This document shows, in pieces, positions 55,901 to 64,000 of a stretch of 64,000 bases of DNA. Made by a program: the position numbers and the translations under genes. The DNA comes from Variovorax paradoxus (GTDB taxonomy: Bacteria; Pseudomonadota; Gammaproteobacteria; Burkholderiales; Burkholderiaceae_C). Every line of letters starts with the position of its first letter. The first letter of the stretch is position 1. The notes beneath the pieces are model-generated. The model saw nothing but the letters and a program-made list of their open reading frames with translations. It ran no database searches and was not told where the DNA came from. The stretch lies in the NCBI RefSeq assembly GCF_009498455.1, contig NZ_CP045644.1, positions 558,001 through 622,000 of the forward strand. Direction: 5' to 3'.

Positions 55901-56335
55901 TTACTGCACACGGTTCCAGGTTTGGGTGCGCCAGAACGGGCCGAGGTAGCCACGGACCTCGAGCTTCTTGCCGCCGTCGATGGGCGTGAAGCTCGCGCGG
56001 TATTCCTTGCCGTTCTCGGGGTCGAGGATCTTCCCGCCTTCCCAGACGTCCTTGCCCTCGGCCTTCTTGCCGCCACGGACGATCTCCAGGCCTGCGATGG
56101 GCTTGCCCTTGCGGTCGTCGGCGCATTCGTCGCAGGTGGCGTCGGGCTTGGTGTCTTTCTTCAACGACTTTTCAATACGTCCCCGGAGCGCGCCGTCGGA
56201 CTCGACTATGCGGATCTCGGCCTTGGCCTCGCCGGTCTTGTCGTCGACATTGCGCCACAGGCCCACCGGCGTGCTCTGGGCCATGGCCGAGACGGCGGTG
56301 ACTGTGAACAAGACGGCTGCAAGCGTTGCTTTCAT
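55901..56335 (-). CDS. DUF2147 exported protein
   Basis: A 144-residue secreted protein. Signal MKATLAAVLFTVTAVSAMA then QSTPVGLWRNVDDKTGEAKAEIRI, the DUF2147 beginning. CDECADDRKGKPIAGLEIV carries a close cysteine pair; the end GYLGPFWRTQTWNRVQ is family-typical. It is between fadB and the acyl-CoA dehydrogenase on the same strand. DUF2147 proteins are beta-barrel periplasmic proteins of unknown function, often in lipid-related operons. Confidence 0.88.
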   Translation of the reverse strand: MKATLAAVLFTVTAVSAMAQSTPVGLWRNVDDKTGEAKAEIRIVESDGALRGRIEKSLKKDTKPDATCDECADDRKGKPIAGLEIVRGGKKAEGKDVWEGGKILDPENGKEYRASFTPIDGGKKLEVRGYLGPFWRTQTWNRVQ

Positions 56336-56379
56336 GAGCGGCTCCCGGTAGGTCGATGAAGAAAGGCTGTGTGCGTCGC

Positions 56380-58176
56380 TTAAGCGAGTGCGGCGTCGGT
56401 GTCCATCAACACCTTGCTGCCGGCGCGCGCGGTGCGCATCAGCATCACGGTCTCGGGGAACAGCTTGGCGAAGTAGAAGCGTGCGGTCTGCAGCTTGGCG
56501 ACGTAGAACGGATCGGTGTTGCCGGCGGCGATTTCGCGCAGCGCGACTTGCGCCATGCGGGCGAACAGGTAGCCGAACACGAAGTGGCCGGCCACGCGCA
56601 GGTAGTCGACAGCGGCGGCGCCCACTTCGTCGGGGTTCTGGAAGCCCTTGAAGCCGATCTCGGTCGTGAACTTGGTGAGCTGGTCGCCCAGCATCGCGAT
56701 CGGGTTGATGAACTCGGCCATCTTCTCGTTCACGCCTTCTTCTTCCACCAGCTTGGCGACGAGCTTGCCGAACTTCTTCAGCGAGGCGCCGTTGTTGCCC
56801 AAAATCTTGCGGCCCAGCAGGTCCAGCGACTGGATGGTGTTGGTGCCTTCATAGATCATGTTGATGCGGTTGTCGCGCACGAACTGCTCCATGCCCCATT
56901 CCTTGATGAAGCCGTGGCCACCGAAAACCTGCATGCACGAATTGGTCGCGATGTGGCCGTTGTCGGTGATGAAGGCCTTGACGATGGGCGTCAGCAGCGC
57001 GACCAGTTCGCCGGAGTCCTTGCGCACCTTTTCGTCCGGGTGGTTGTGCTCCTTGTCGAGCAGCAGCGTGCAGAAGATCTGCAGCGCGCGGCCGCCTTCG
57101 GCATACGCCTTGGCCGTGAGCAGCATCTTGCGCACATCGGGGTGCACGATGATGGGGTCGGCTTCCTTGTCCTTGGCCTTCACGCCCGACAGCGAACGCA
57201 TCTGCGTGCGGTCCTTGGCGTAGGCCAGTGCATTCTGATAAGCCACTTCGGTCAGGCCGAGCGACTGGTTGCCCACGCCCAGGCGTGCAGCATTCATCAT
57301 CACGAACATCGCGGCCAGGCCCTTGTTGGGCTCACCCACCAAGGTGCCGGTGGCGCCTTCGATCACGATCTGCGCGGTGGCGTTGCCGTGGATGCCCATC
57401 TTGTGCTCCAGGCCGGCGCAGAAGATCGGGTTGCGTTCGCCGAGCGAGCCGTCGGCCTTGACATGGAACTTGGGCACCACGAACAGGCTGATGCCCTTGC
57501 TGCCCTTGGGCGCGTCCGGCAGGCGGGCCAGCACCAGGTGAATGATGTTGTCCGTCATGTCGTGCTCGCCGGCCGAGATGAAGATCTTGCTGCCGGTGAT
57601 GCGGTAGGTGCCGTCGGGCTGCGGCTCGGCCTTGGTGCGCAAGAGGCCCAGGTCGGTGCCGCAATGGGGTTCGGTCAGGCACATGGTGCCGGTCCACTCG
57701 CCGCTCGTGAGTTTGGGCAGGTACGTCTTCTTCTGGTCTTCGGTGCCGTGGGCCTTGAGCGCCTCGTACGCGCCGTGCGAGAGGCCCGGGTACATGGTCC
57801 AGGCCTGGTTGGCGCTGTTGAGCATTTCGAACAGGCACTGGTTCACCACGAACGGCAGGCCCTGGCCGCCGAAGGCCGGGTCGCACGACAGCGCGGGCCA
57901 GCCGCCTTCGACGTACTTGGCGTAGGCGCCCTTGAAGCCGGTGGGCGTCTTCACTTCGTGCGTGGCCTTGTCGAGCACGCAGCCTTCTTCGTCGCCGCTG
58001 ATGTTCAGCGGAAAGGTGACTTCGGCCGCGAACTTGCCGGCCTCTTCGATCACGGCGTTGATGGTGTCGGCATCGGTCTCGGCGTGGGCCGGCAGTGCCT
58101 TGAGTTCCTCGGCGACGTTGAGCACTTCGTGCAGCACGAACTGCATGTCACGCACGGGGGGGTTGTAGGTAGGCAT
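56380..58176 (-). CDS. Acyl-CoA dehydrogenase, long form
   Basis: A 598-residue FAD acyl-CoA dehydrogenase with an extra C-terminal domain. Motifs: MCLTEPHCGTDLGLLRTKAE, ITGSKIFISAGEHDMTDNIIHLVLARL and the catalytic MIYEGTNTIQSLDLLGRKIL, where the glutamate of YEGT is present. This length is typical of the FadE5-like group for straight-chain acyl-CoA. It is the first gene of the fatty-acid set after the TetR gene, which probably regulates it. Confidence 0.93.
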   Translation of the reverse strand: MPTYNPPVRDMQFVLHEVLNVAEELKALPAHAETDADTINAVIEEAGKFAAEVTFPLNISGDEEGCVLDKATHEVKTPTGFKGAYAKYVEGGWPALSCDPAFGGQGLPFVVNQCLFEMLNSANQAWTMYPGLSHGAYEALKAHGTEDQKKTYLPKLTSGEWTGTMCLTEPHCGTDLGLLRTKAEPQPDGTYRITGSKIFISAGEHDMTDNIIHLVLARLPDAPKGSKGISLFVVPKFHVKADGSLGERNPIFCAGLEHKMGIHGNATAQIVIEGATGTLVGEPNKGLAAMFVMMNAARLGVGNQSLGLTEVAYQNALAYAKDRTQMRSLSGVKAKDKEADPIIVHPDVRKMLLTAKAYAEGGRALQIFCTLLLDKEHNHPDEKVRKDSGELVALLTPIVKAFITDNGHIATNSCMQVFGGHGFIKEWGMEQFVRDNRINMIYEGTNTIQSLDLLGRKILGNNGASLKKFGKLVAKLVEEEGVNEKMAEFINPIAMLGDQLTKFTTEIGFKGFQNPDEVGAAAVDYLRVAGHFVFGYLFARMAQVALREIAAGNTDPFYVAKLQTARFYFAKLFPETVMLMRTARAGSKVLMDTDAALA

Positions 58177-58252
58177 CCGGGACTCTCCTGGTCGAAGCTA
58201 GATAGATTGGAAAAAACGAAAACGGGAAAAACGAAACGGGCGGCCGTGGCGC

Positions 58253-58957
58253 TCAGCGCACGGTCTTGAGCCGGCGCGTGCCGCGCGCAGCGGGCGCGGA
58301 CTCGGTGGCATTGGAAGCAGGCGGCGCGTCCGGCGTGGCGGCGCGCGCAAGGATGTTGTCGAAGCCGACGTTGGCGCGGCCGATGGAGCCGGGCACCTGC
58401 AGGAAGCGGGCTTCGTAGTGCAGCGCGAGGATCAGGCCGTGGATCTCGAACCCGACCTGGCGCTCGTCGGCCTCGGCGCGCAGGTGGCCTTCGGTCTTCG
58501 ACTGCACGATGGCGCGCAGCACGGCGGCCTGCCAGATGCTGACCGACTCGACCAGCGCATCGCGCACCGGGCCCGGGCGGTCGTCGAATTCGGAGGCGCC
58601 GCTGATGTAGATGCAGCCCGAGTCGATCTCGGTCGAGGTGCGCTTCATCCAGTTGGCGAACATGGCGCGCAGGCGCGGCAGGCCGCGCGGGGCTGTCAGG
58701 GCGGGGAAGAACACTTCCTGCTCGAAGCGGGCGTGGTACTCGCGCACCACGGAAATCTGCAGTTCTTCGCGCGAGCCGAAGTGGGCGAACACGCCCGACT
58801 TGCTCATCTTGGTGATTTCGGCCACGGCGCCAATCGACAGGCCCTCGAGCCCGATCTGCGCGGCCAGCGCCAGTGCGGCGTCGACGATGATGGCCTTGGT
58901 CTGCTGGCCTTTGGGGGCGGCGCGGGCCGGCTTGGCGGGAACGGCGGTGGCAGACAT
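58253..58957 (-). CDS. TetR-family transcriptional regulator
   Basis: A 234-residue TetR protein starting at ATG 58957. HTH: IGAVAEITKMSKSGVFAHFGSREELQISVVREYHARFE. The ligand domain follows; the C-terminal 35 residues are Ala/Pro/Arg-rich. It is upstream of the acyl-CoA dehydrogenase and transcribed the same way, with an operator-like palindrome at 58979-58990 ahead of it. It likely represses the fatty-acid operon and itself until acyl-CoA binds. Confidence 0.9.
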   Translation of the reverse strand: MSATAVPAKPARAAPKGQQTKAIIVDAALALAAQIGLEGLSIGAVAEITKMSKSGVFAHFGSREELQISVVREYHARFEQEVFFPALTAPRGLPRLRAMFANWMKRTSTEIDSGCIYISGASEFDDRPGPVRDALVESVSIWQAAVLRAIVQSKTEGHLRAEADERQVGFEIHGLILALHYEARFLQVPGSIGRANVGFDNILARAATPDAPPASNATESAPAARGTRRLKTVR

Positions 58958-58978
58958 CGTGAAAGCTCCGAATAAAAC

Positions 58979-58990
58979 GAACGGTCGTTC
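58979..58990. promoter_or_regulatory. Palindromic operator upstream of TetR gene
   Basis: GAACG-GT-CGTTC is a 12-bp palindrome in an A/T-rich frame (AAAAC and TATTTT), lying 22 bp before the TetR start. Similar ACGAAA-type repeats occur at 58210-58240 before the acyl-CoA dehydrogenase gene, a second possible binding region. Confidence 0.5.
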
Positions 58991-59106
58991 TATTTTGCAG
59001 GGGCTTTGCACTTTTGACCGCAAATGACCTTGGGCGGCACTGGGTTAATGAAGGTTAGCCAAAGCAAGGGGCGACCGCCAGAGGGTCACACCCTTGCCCG
59101 GCGGGA

Positions 59107-59865
59107 TCAGAAGTCCTGCGACACGGGCCGCAGCACGACCTCGTTGATGTCCACGTTGGCCGGCTGCTCCACCGCGTAGACGATGGCGCGCGCCACCGAG
59201 TCGGCGGGGATCTGGTTGGCGTCGTAGAAGGCCTTCAGGCCGGCGGCGCTCTCGGCGTCGCTGCTGCCGAGCTTCAGTTCCGAGTCCACGGCGCCGGGCG
59301 ACACGATGGTCACGCGCACGCCGCTGTTGCCCACCTCCACGCGCAGGCCTTCGGAGATGGCGCGCACCGCATGCTTGGTCGCGCTGTAGACGGTGCCGAT
59401 GGGCGTGAACACCTTCAGCCCGGCAATCGAGGCCACGTTCACGATGTGGCCGCTGCCCTGTGCCTGCATGCGCGGCAGCACGGCGGCAATGCCGTAGAGC
59501 ACGCCCTTGATATTGACGTCGATGGTGCGGTCCCACTCGTCGACCTTGAGCTTGTCGAGCGGCGACAGCGGCATCACGCCCGCGTTATTGACCAGCACGT
59601 CGATGCGGCCGAAGGCCTCGACGGTGGCGGCAGCGAGCTTTTCGAGATCGGCGCGCTTCGCCACGTCGGTGGCGACGGCGATGGCTTCGCCGCCGGCTTC
59701 GCGGATCTCGGCGACGACTTTGTCGAGCCGGTCGGTGCGGCGGGCCGCGAGCACCACCTTGGCGCCGCGCGCGGCCAGGTGGCGCGCCGTCGATTCGCCC
59801 AGACCGCTGCTCGCGCCGGTGACGATGGCGACCTTGCCTTGGATGTTGTCTTGAACGGAGGTCAT
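59107..59865 (-). CDS. SDR-family oxidoreductase
   Basis: A 252-residue classical SDR. TGASSGLGESTARH (NADP-binding), NNAGVM, catalytic serine in NVASIAG and YSATK with Tyr and Lys. Opens MTSVQDNIQGKVAIV at ATG 59865 with AAAGGAA before it. Related enzymes reduce varied carbonyls. Divergent from a LysR gene (109 bp between), which likely controls it. Confidence 0.92.
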   Translation of the reverse strand: MTSVQDNIQGKVAIVTGASSGLGESTARHLAARGAKVVLAARRTDRLDKVVAEIREAGGEAIAVATDVAKRADLEKLAAATVEAFGRIDVLVNNAGVMPLSPLDKLKVDEWDRTIDVNIKGVLYGIAAVLPRMQAQGSGHIVNVASIAGLKVFTPIGTVYSATKHAVRAISEGLRVEVGNSGVRVTIVSPGAVDSELKLGSSDAESAAGLKAFYDANQIPADSVARAIVYAVEQPANVDINEVVLRPVSQDF

Positions 59866-59905
59866 GAAGATTTCCTTTGGGGTGTGTTGAAGAAGTGCAT
59901 GCAGT

Positions 59906-59918
59906 GTGGAAAATCCAC
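59906..59918. promoter_or_regulatory. Candidate LysR site between SDR and LysR genes
   Basis: GTGGA-AAA-TCCAC, a perfect 13-bp palindrome centred in the 109-bp divergent region, fits a LysR T-N11-A type operator position. Confidence 0.4.
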
Positions 59919-59974
59919 GCGTTCCAGTAAATGAAACTCTGGCGACTTCAGAATTCCCAAGCGAGGAACACCTC

Positions 59975-60862
59975 ATGTCCAACCGCCTCGAAGCCCTGCG
60001 CGTGTTCTTCACCGCCGCAGCTGCCGCCAACTTCCGCGAGGCGGCCGTGCGCCTGTCGGTGTCGCCGCAGGTGGTGACGCGCGCGGTGCGCGAACTCGAA
60101 GAAGAACTGGGCGAGCCGCTCTTTCACCGCAGCACGCGCGGCGTGCAGCTCACCGACTTCGGGCGGCAACTCGCCGAGCGCGCCCGCATCGCGGTGGGCG
60201 GCGTCGACGAGCTCTTTCACCGCATCGACCGGCGCGCGCTGTCGCAGCACGCGGGCACGGTGCGGGTCACGGCGCCGCATGTGTACGGCCGGTTCATTCC
60301 GCAGGCGCTGGCGCCGCTGCTGGTGGCGCACCCGGGGCTGGTGCTCGACCTGCGGTTGTCGGAGCAGCATGCCGACGTGGTCGACCAGCAGATCGACATC
60401 GGCGTGCGCGTCGGGCCGATGCGCGACGCGCGCTTCGTGGCACGGAGTGTGGGAAAGATGCCGCTGCGCGTGGTGGCGTCACCGGCGCTCATCGAGCGGG
60501 CCGGTGCGCCGCGCACCGTGGACGCGCTGTCCCAGCTGCCGGTGACGGCGCTGATCGATCGCAGCTCGGGCCGGCCCTGGCCATGGGCGTTCAGCAAGAA
60601 GCGGGTGTTCACCGTGTCGTCGCCCGCGTTCGTGACGGACAACATCGACGCCGAATGCGCCGCGGTGCTCGCGGGCATCGGCTTCGGCCAGCTCATCGGC
60701 CCGCTGGCGGAGCCGTGGCTGCAGTCGGGCGCAATGGTCGAGGTGCTGGCGGCCGACGCGCCGGAGCCCTGGCCGATTCACGTCTACCGCCCGCAGCGCG
60801 CGCCGGTGCCGGCGCGCGTGCGGTTGGTGTACGACGAACTGATCCGCGTGCTCAGAGCTTGA
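59975..60862 (+). CDS. LysR-family transcriptional regulator
   Basis: A 295-residue LysR protein starting at ATG 59975 with GAGGAA before it. HTH: ANFREAAVRLSVSPQVVTRAVRELEEELGEPLFHRSTRGVQLT. C-terminal co-inducer domain ends PWPIHVYRPQRAPVPARVRLVYDEL. It is divergent from the SDR gene and is its likely regulator. Its end overlaps the converging FAH-family gene by 11 bp, a tail-to-tail overlap. Confidence 0.92.
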   Translation: MSNRLEALRVFFTAAAAANFREAAVRLSVSPQVVTRAVRELEEELGEPLFHRSTRGVQLTDFGRQLAERARIAVGGVDELFHRIDRRALSQHAGTVRVTAPHVYGRFIPQALAPLLVAHPGLVLDLRLSEQHADVVDQQIDIGVRVGPMRDARFVARSVGKMPLRVVASPALIERAGAPRTVDALSQLPVTALIDRSSGRPWPWAFSKKRVFTVSSPAFVTDNIDAECAAVLAGIGFGQLIGPLAEPWLQSGAMVEVLAADAPEPWPIHVYRPQRAPVPARVRLVYDELIRVLRA

Positions 60863-61700
60863 AGGGAATCACTTCCTGGCGCTGTTCGCCCAGGCCTTCG
60901 ATGCCCAGCGTCATCACGTCGCCCTTCTTCAGGAACAGTGGCGGCTTCATGCCCATGCCGACGCCGGGCGGCGTGCCGGTGGTGATCACGTCGCCGGGCA
61001 TCAGCGTCATGAACTGGCTCACGTAGCTCACGATTTTTGCCACGCTGAAGATCATGGTCTTGGTGCTGCCGGTCTGCACGCGCTGGCCGTTCAGGTCGAG
61101 CCACATCGCGAGCTTCTGCGGGTTCTCGATCTCGTCGCGCGTCACGAGCCAGGGGCCGAGCGGGCCGAAGGTGTCGCAGCCCTTGCCCTTGTCCCAGGTG
61201 CCGCCGCGCTCGATCTGGTATTCGCGCTCGCTGATGTCGTTGATGGTGCAGTAGCCGGCCACGTAGTCGAGCGCGCTCTTCTGCGACACGTAGCGTGCGC
61301 GCGTGCCGATGACCACGCCCAGCTCGACTTCCCAGTCGGTCTTGACCGAGCCCTTGGGCAGCATCACGGGGTCGTTCGGGCCCTGGATGCAGCTGTTGGC
61401 CTTCATGAAGACCACGGGCTCCTTGGGCACCGGCAGGCCCGACTCGGCCGCGTGGTCGGCGTAGTTCAGGCCGATGGCGATGAACTTGCCGACGTTGGCC
61501 ACGGGGCTGCCCAGGCGCGGCTTGCCGCGCACGAGCGGCAGCTTGTCGAGCTTGGTCTTGCGCAGCTTGGCAATGGCGGCATCGCCGAGTTGGTCGGGAC
61601 CGATGTCCTTGACGATGGCGCTCAGGTCGCGCAGCTTGCCTTCTGCATCGATGAGGCCGGGCTTCTCCTTGCCGGGGTTGCCGTAGCGGACGAGTTTCAT
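60852..61700 (-). CDS. FAH-family hydrolase, 2,4-diketo-3-deoxy sugar acid type
   Basis: A 282-residue fumarylacetoacetate hydrolase-fold protein. Opens MKLVRYGNPGKEKPGLIDAEG; metal-binding acids in WEVELGVVIGT; CTINDISEREYQ and GDVITTGTPPGVGMG. The whole pattern resembles LRA6/XCC fucose-pathway hydrolases that split 2,4-diketo-3-deoxy-L-rhamnonate or fuconate into pyruvate and lactate. Two SDR genes follow upstream in the same operon, consistent with that route. Exact sugar is inferred. Confidence 0.85.
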   Translation of the reverse strand: MKLVRYGNPGKEKPGLIDAEGKLRDLSAIVKDIGPDQLGDAAIAKLRKTKLDKLPLVRGKPRLGSPVANVGKFIAIGLNYADHAAESGLPVPKEPVVFMKANSCIQGPNDPVMLPKGSVKTDWEVELGVVIGTRARYVSQKSALDYVAGYCTINDISEREYQIERGGTWDKGKGCDTFGPLGPWLVTRDEIENPQKLAMWLDLNGQRVQTGSTKTMIFSVAKIVSYVSQFMTLMPGDVITTGTPPGVGMGMKPPLFLKKGDVMTLGIEGLGEQRQEVIPFKL

Positions 61701-61734
61701 GCGTTCCTTTCAGTGCATTGAAATGGGGAATGGA

Positions 61735-62481
61735 TCAATAGGTGGAGCGACCACCGGACAGGTCGAAGACCGCGCCGGTGGAGAACGAGCAATCTTCGGT
61801 GCAAAGCCAGCCGACCAGCGCGGCCACTTCTTCCACCGTGCCGAAACGGCCCATGGGGATTTTCGACAACATGAAGGCGATGTGCTCGGGCGTCATCTGA
61901 TCGAAGATCGCCGTCTTCACCGCGGCGGGCGTCACGCAGTTCACGCGGATGCCGGTGTCGGCCAGTTCCTTGCCGAGCGACTTGGTGAGGCCGATGACGG
62001 CGGCCTTGCTCGCGCTGTAGGCGCTGGCGTTGGGGTTGCCTTCCTTGCCGGCGACCGAGGCGATGTTGACGATGCGACCGTGGCCCTGCTTTCGCATCTG
62101 CCCCACCACCTCGCGGCAGCACAGGAACACGCCGTTGACGTTGACCTCCATCACCTGGCGCCAGTCGTCCACCGGGTAGTCCCACAGCTTGACGTTGGGC
62201 CCGGTGATGCCCGCGCTGTTGACCAGCGCATCGATGCGCGGCGCGTGCGTGAGCGTGGCAGCCACGGCTTTCGCAACCGAGGGCTGCTGCGTCACGTCGA
62301 CCTTCAGTGCGAAGGCTTTGGCACCGAGCGCTTCGGCCGCGCGCCCGGCGGCGGCCTCGTCGCGGTCCCACAAGGTGACGCTGCCGCCCGAGGCGACGAG
62401 CCGCTGCGCGATGCCGAAGCCCAGCCCGGTGGCACCGCCGGTGACCACCGCATGGCGGCCTTCGAAATCGAGCCGGTTCAT
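61735..62481 (-). CDS. SDR-family oxidoreductase
   Basis: A 248-residue classical SDR. TGGATGLGFGIAQRL, NSAGIT, serine in NIASVAG and YSASKAAV. WDRDEAAA after the second strand suggests NAD. It overlaps the upstream SDR by 4 bp and lies 34 bp before the hydrolase gene, so is part of the GntR-flanked operon. It may oxidise a sugar lactone precursor or a related alcohol. Confidence 0.9.
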   Translation of the reverse strand: MNRLDFEGRHAVVTGGATGLGFGIAQRLVASGGSVTLWDRDEAAAGRAAEALGAKAFALKVDVTQQPSVAKAVAATLTHAPRIDALVNSAGITGPNVKLWDYPVDDWRQVMEVNVNGVFLCCREVVGQMRKQGHGRIVNIASVAGKEGNPNASAYSASKAAVIGLTKSLGKELADTGIRVNCVTPAAVKTAIFDQMTPEHIAFMLSKIPMGRFGTVEEVAALVGWLCTEDCSFSTGAVFDLSGGRSTY

Positions 62482-63212
62482 ATCGTGATGCCGCCGTCGA
62501 CGGTGAAGTACTGGCCGGTGGCGAAGATGGATTCGTCGCTGGCCAGGAACACCACCACCGGCGCGATCTCCTCGGCCTGCGCGAGCCGGCCCATCGGCTG
62601 GCGCGCCACGAAGGCCTTGCGCGCGGCCTCGGGGTCGGCGTTGGCGTTGATGCGATCGCCCAGCGAGGGCGTGTCGACCGTGCCCGGGCACACGGCATTG
62701 CAGCGGATGCCGCGTGCCACGTAGTCGGCCGCCACGCTCTTGGTGAGGCCGAGCACGGCCGCCTTGGTGGTGCCGTAGACAAAGCGGTTGGGCAGGCCCT
62801 TCATGCTGGAGCACACGCTGGCCATGTTGATGATGCTGCCGCGCCCGGCCGCGAGCATGCCGGGCAGCACGGCCTGGATGGTCCACATCTGTGCGCGCAC
62901 GTTGAGGCGGAAGGCGAAGTCGAGGTCGTCGTCGCTGGCCTGCTCGATGGTGCCGTTGTGCACCACGCCCGCGCAGTTGAACAGCACGTCGAGCGCGGGC
63001 AGCTGCGCCACGACCGCGCCGATGGCCGCCTTGTCGAGCACGTCGAGCTTCAGGGCCGTGACGTTCGCCACGCCGGCGTAGGCCGCCAGCAGCTGCTCGT
63101 TGACGTCGGTGGCCCACACGCGGGCGCCCTCGGCCGCGAGCGCCAGCACGCTCGCGCGGCCGATGCCCTGGCCTGCGGCGGTGACGAGCACGGTCTTTCC
63201 CTTCAATCTCAT
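62478..63212 (-). CDS. SDR-family oxidoreductase, 2-keto-3-deoxy-L-fuconate dehydrogenase-like
   Basis: A 244-residue SDR. TAAGQGIGRASVLALAAEG, NCAGVVHNGTIE, NMASVCSSMKGLPNRFVYGTTKAAV; catalytic tyrosine and lysine in YGTTK. The opening MRLKGKTVLVTAAGQGIGRAS and long SSMKGLPNRFVYGTTK are hallmarks of 2-keto-3-deoxy-L-fuconate (and related) dehydrogenases. It would make the 2,4-diketo acid used by the FAH-family hydrolase encoded downstream. It is the first gene after the divergent GntR regulator. Confidence 0.88.
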   Translation of the reverse strand: MRLKGKTVLVTAAGQGIGRASVLALAAEGARVWATDVNEQLLAAYAGVANVTALKLDVLDKAAIGAVVAQLPALDVLFNCAGVVHNGTIEQASDDDLDFAFRLNVRAQMWTIQAVLPGMLAAGRGSIINMASVCSSMKGLPNRFVYGTTKAAVLGLTKSVAADYVARGIRCNAVCPGTVDTPSLGDRINANADPEAARKAFVARQPMGRLAQAEEIAPVVVFLASDESIFATGQYFTVDGGITI

Positions 63213-63295
63213 GGTCGGTGTCTCCTGGGGGTTCGCAAGTGCGAGGGGTGGATTCGGGTTAGGCCCGATGGGTGACATGTGTGAATCGCCGTATT

Positions 63296-63326
63296 CTGAA
63301 TTGGCCTTACCACTTGTCCAATTCAG
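63296..63326. promoter_or_regulatory. Operator-like inverted repeat between SDR and GntR genes
   Basis: CTGAATTGG (63296-63304) and CCAATTCAG (63318-63326) are a perfect 9-bp inverted repeat with a 13-bp spacer. It lies in the 164-bp divergent region, about 50 bp before the GntR start, and is probably its binding site for both directions. Confidence 0.6.
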
Positions 63327-63376
63327 GACAACCCTTAAGCCGATCCACCGCCTCGCCCGCCACCCGCCCTGCTCCC

Positions 63377-64000
63377 GTGCCGCTCCAGACCGTCGAACCC
63401 CAACGCCTCTATCGCCAGATTGCCGACCAGCTCCGCGGGCTGATCGCCAAGGGCGAGTTCGACGTGGGCGCGCGCCTGCCCGCCGAGCGCGACCTCGCCA
63501 AGCAGCTCGGCGTGAGCCGTCCCTCGGTGCGCGAAGCGCTCATTGCGCTCGAGGTCGAGGGCTGGGTCGAGGTGCGCACCGGCTCGGGCGTGTACGTGCT
63601 CGACCGCTCGCACCGCGCCAGCGCGCCGGTGGCGCCCACCGAATGGGGGCCGCTGGAGCTGATCCGCGCGCGCCGCGTGATCGAGGGCGAGACCGCCGCC
63701 ATCGCCGCCCTCTCGGGCAAGCGCAAGGACGTGGACGCGATGACGCGCGCCATCGCCACCATGCGCGAGATGGCCGACCGCAACGTCATGCCGCTGGACG
63801 GCGACCGCGCCTTTCACCTGGCCATCGTCAACGCCGGCGGCAACGTGGTGCTGGTGGAAACGGTGCAGGGCTTCTGGGATTCGCGCCGCGGGCCGATCTT
63901 CACGCGGCTGGGCGGCTACTTCGAGACCGTGACCTCGTGGCGCGCCGCCATCGCCGAGCACGAGGCGATTCGCGATGCCATTGCCGCACGCGACGCGGAG
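63377..64000 (+). CDS. GntR/FadR-type transcriptional regulator (cut by window edge)
   Basis: 208 codons of a FadR-subfamily regulator, open to the window end. Starts with GTG at 63377 (PLQTVEPQRLYRQIADQLRGLIAKGEF). Winged HTH: LPAERDLAKQLGVSRPSVREALIALEVEGWVEVRTGSGVYV. The FCD ligand domain follows, with metal/ligand residues such as RAFHLAIVNAGGN. It is divergent from the SDR-SDR-hydrolase operon and most likely represses it until the sugar acid is present. Confidence 0.92.
   Translation, partial: MPLQTVEPQRLYRQIADQLRGLIAKGEFDVGARLPAERDLAKQLGVSRPSVREALIALEVEGWVEVRTGSGVYVLDRSHRASAPVAPTEWGPLELIRARRVIEGETAAIAALSGKRKDVDAMTRAIATMREMADRNVMPLDGDRAFHLAIVNAGGNVVLVETVQGFWDSRRGPIFTRLGGYFETVTSWRAAIAEHEAIRDAIAARDAE

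Overview
The window is about 64 kb of a GC-rich chromosome, densely coded and without phage, transposase, rRNA, tRNA or CRISPR that I can see. Gene content (many acyl-CoA enzymes, two Bug-type tricarboxylate receptors, TRAP, dipeptide and glutamate ABC importers, many LysR/TetR/GntR regulators) and the protein sequences point to a metabolically versatile betaproteobacterium of the Comamonadaceae, most like Variovorax. The genus is an inference from style, not from a search.

Layout. 1-1.9 kb: start of pyrC, an ECF sigma factor paired with a tiny DUF2892 membrane protein, a small Rieske protein and a lipoprotein. 2.0-9.4 kb: peptide ABC importer (receptor, two permeases, two ATPases) with an amidase and a cupin, behind a sigma-54-like promoter. 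9.4-12.2 kb: a two-gene DNA-repair operon, radical-SAM protein plus UdgX-type uracil-DNA binding protein, behind a near-perfect LexA box. 12.2-27.9 kb: a LysR regulator divergent from a long acyl-CoA operon (crotonase/HAD fusion, thiolase, paired acyl-CoA dehydrogenases, hydratase, CoA transferase, two Bug receptors, CoA ligase, EtfBA, nitronate monooxygenase-like protein) whose core order resembles the pimeloyl-CoA (pim) cluster. 27.9-33.2 kb: a looser accessory stretch of small orphan genes, a MocR regulator with a duplicated operator, a GreA/B-like factor, and two palindromic repeats. 33.3-37.3 kb: TRAP transporter plus nucleoside hydrolase. 37.5-42.0 kb: glutamate/aspartate ABC importer and a LysR regulator. 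42.1-48.5 kb: amidase, hydroxyacid dehydrogenase, Atm1-like ABC exporter, thioesterase, receptor protein. 48.5-59.0 kb: a beta-oxidation set (hydratase, isomerase, SDR, thioesterase, thiolase, HAD/crotonase fusion, acyl-CoA dehydrogenase, TetR) interrupted by a DUF559 nuclease gene bracketed by inverted repeats. 59.1-64 kb: SDR/LysR divergent pair, then a GntR regulator divergent from two SDRs and an FAH-family hydrolase, resembling the non-phosphorylative deoxysugar-acid pathway.

Most notable: (1) the SOS-controlled radical-SAM/UdgX operon; (2) the DUF559 gene between inverted copies of a palindromic repeat whose relatives without the gene lie 9 kb away, suggesting a small nuclease-linked element; (3) two palindromic elements that share a conserved core but have unrelated self-complementary arms; (4) a MocR regulator with two identical inverted operator pairs, each with 35 bp periodicity. 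Two transporter genes (the peptide receptor at 2.1 kb and dctQ at 33.4 kb) have apparent one-base frame breaks in C-runs near their starts, which may be sequencing errors.
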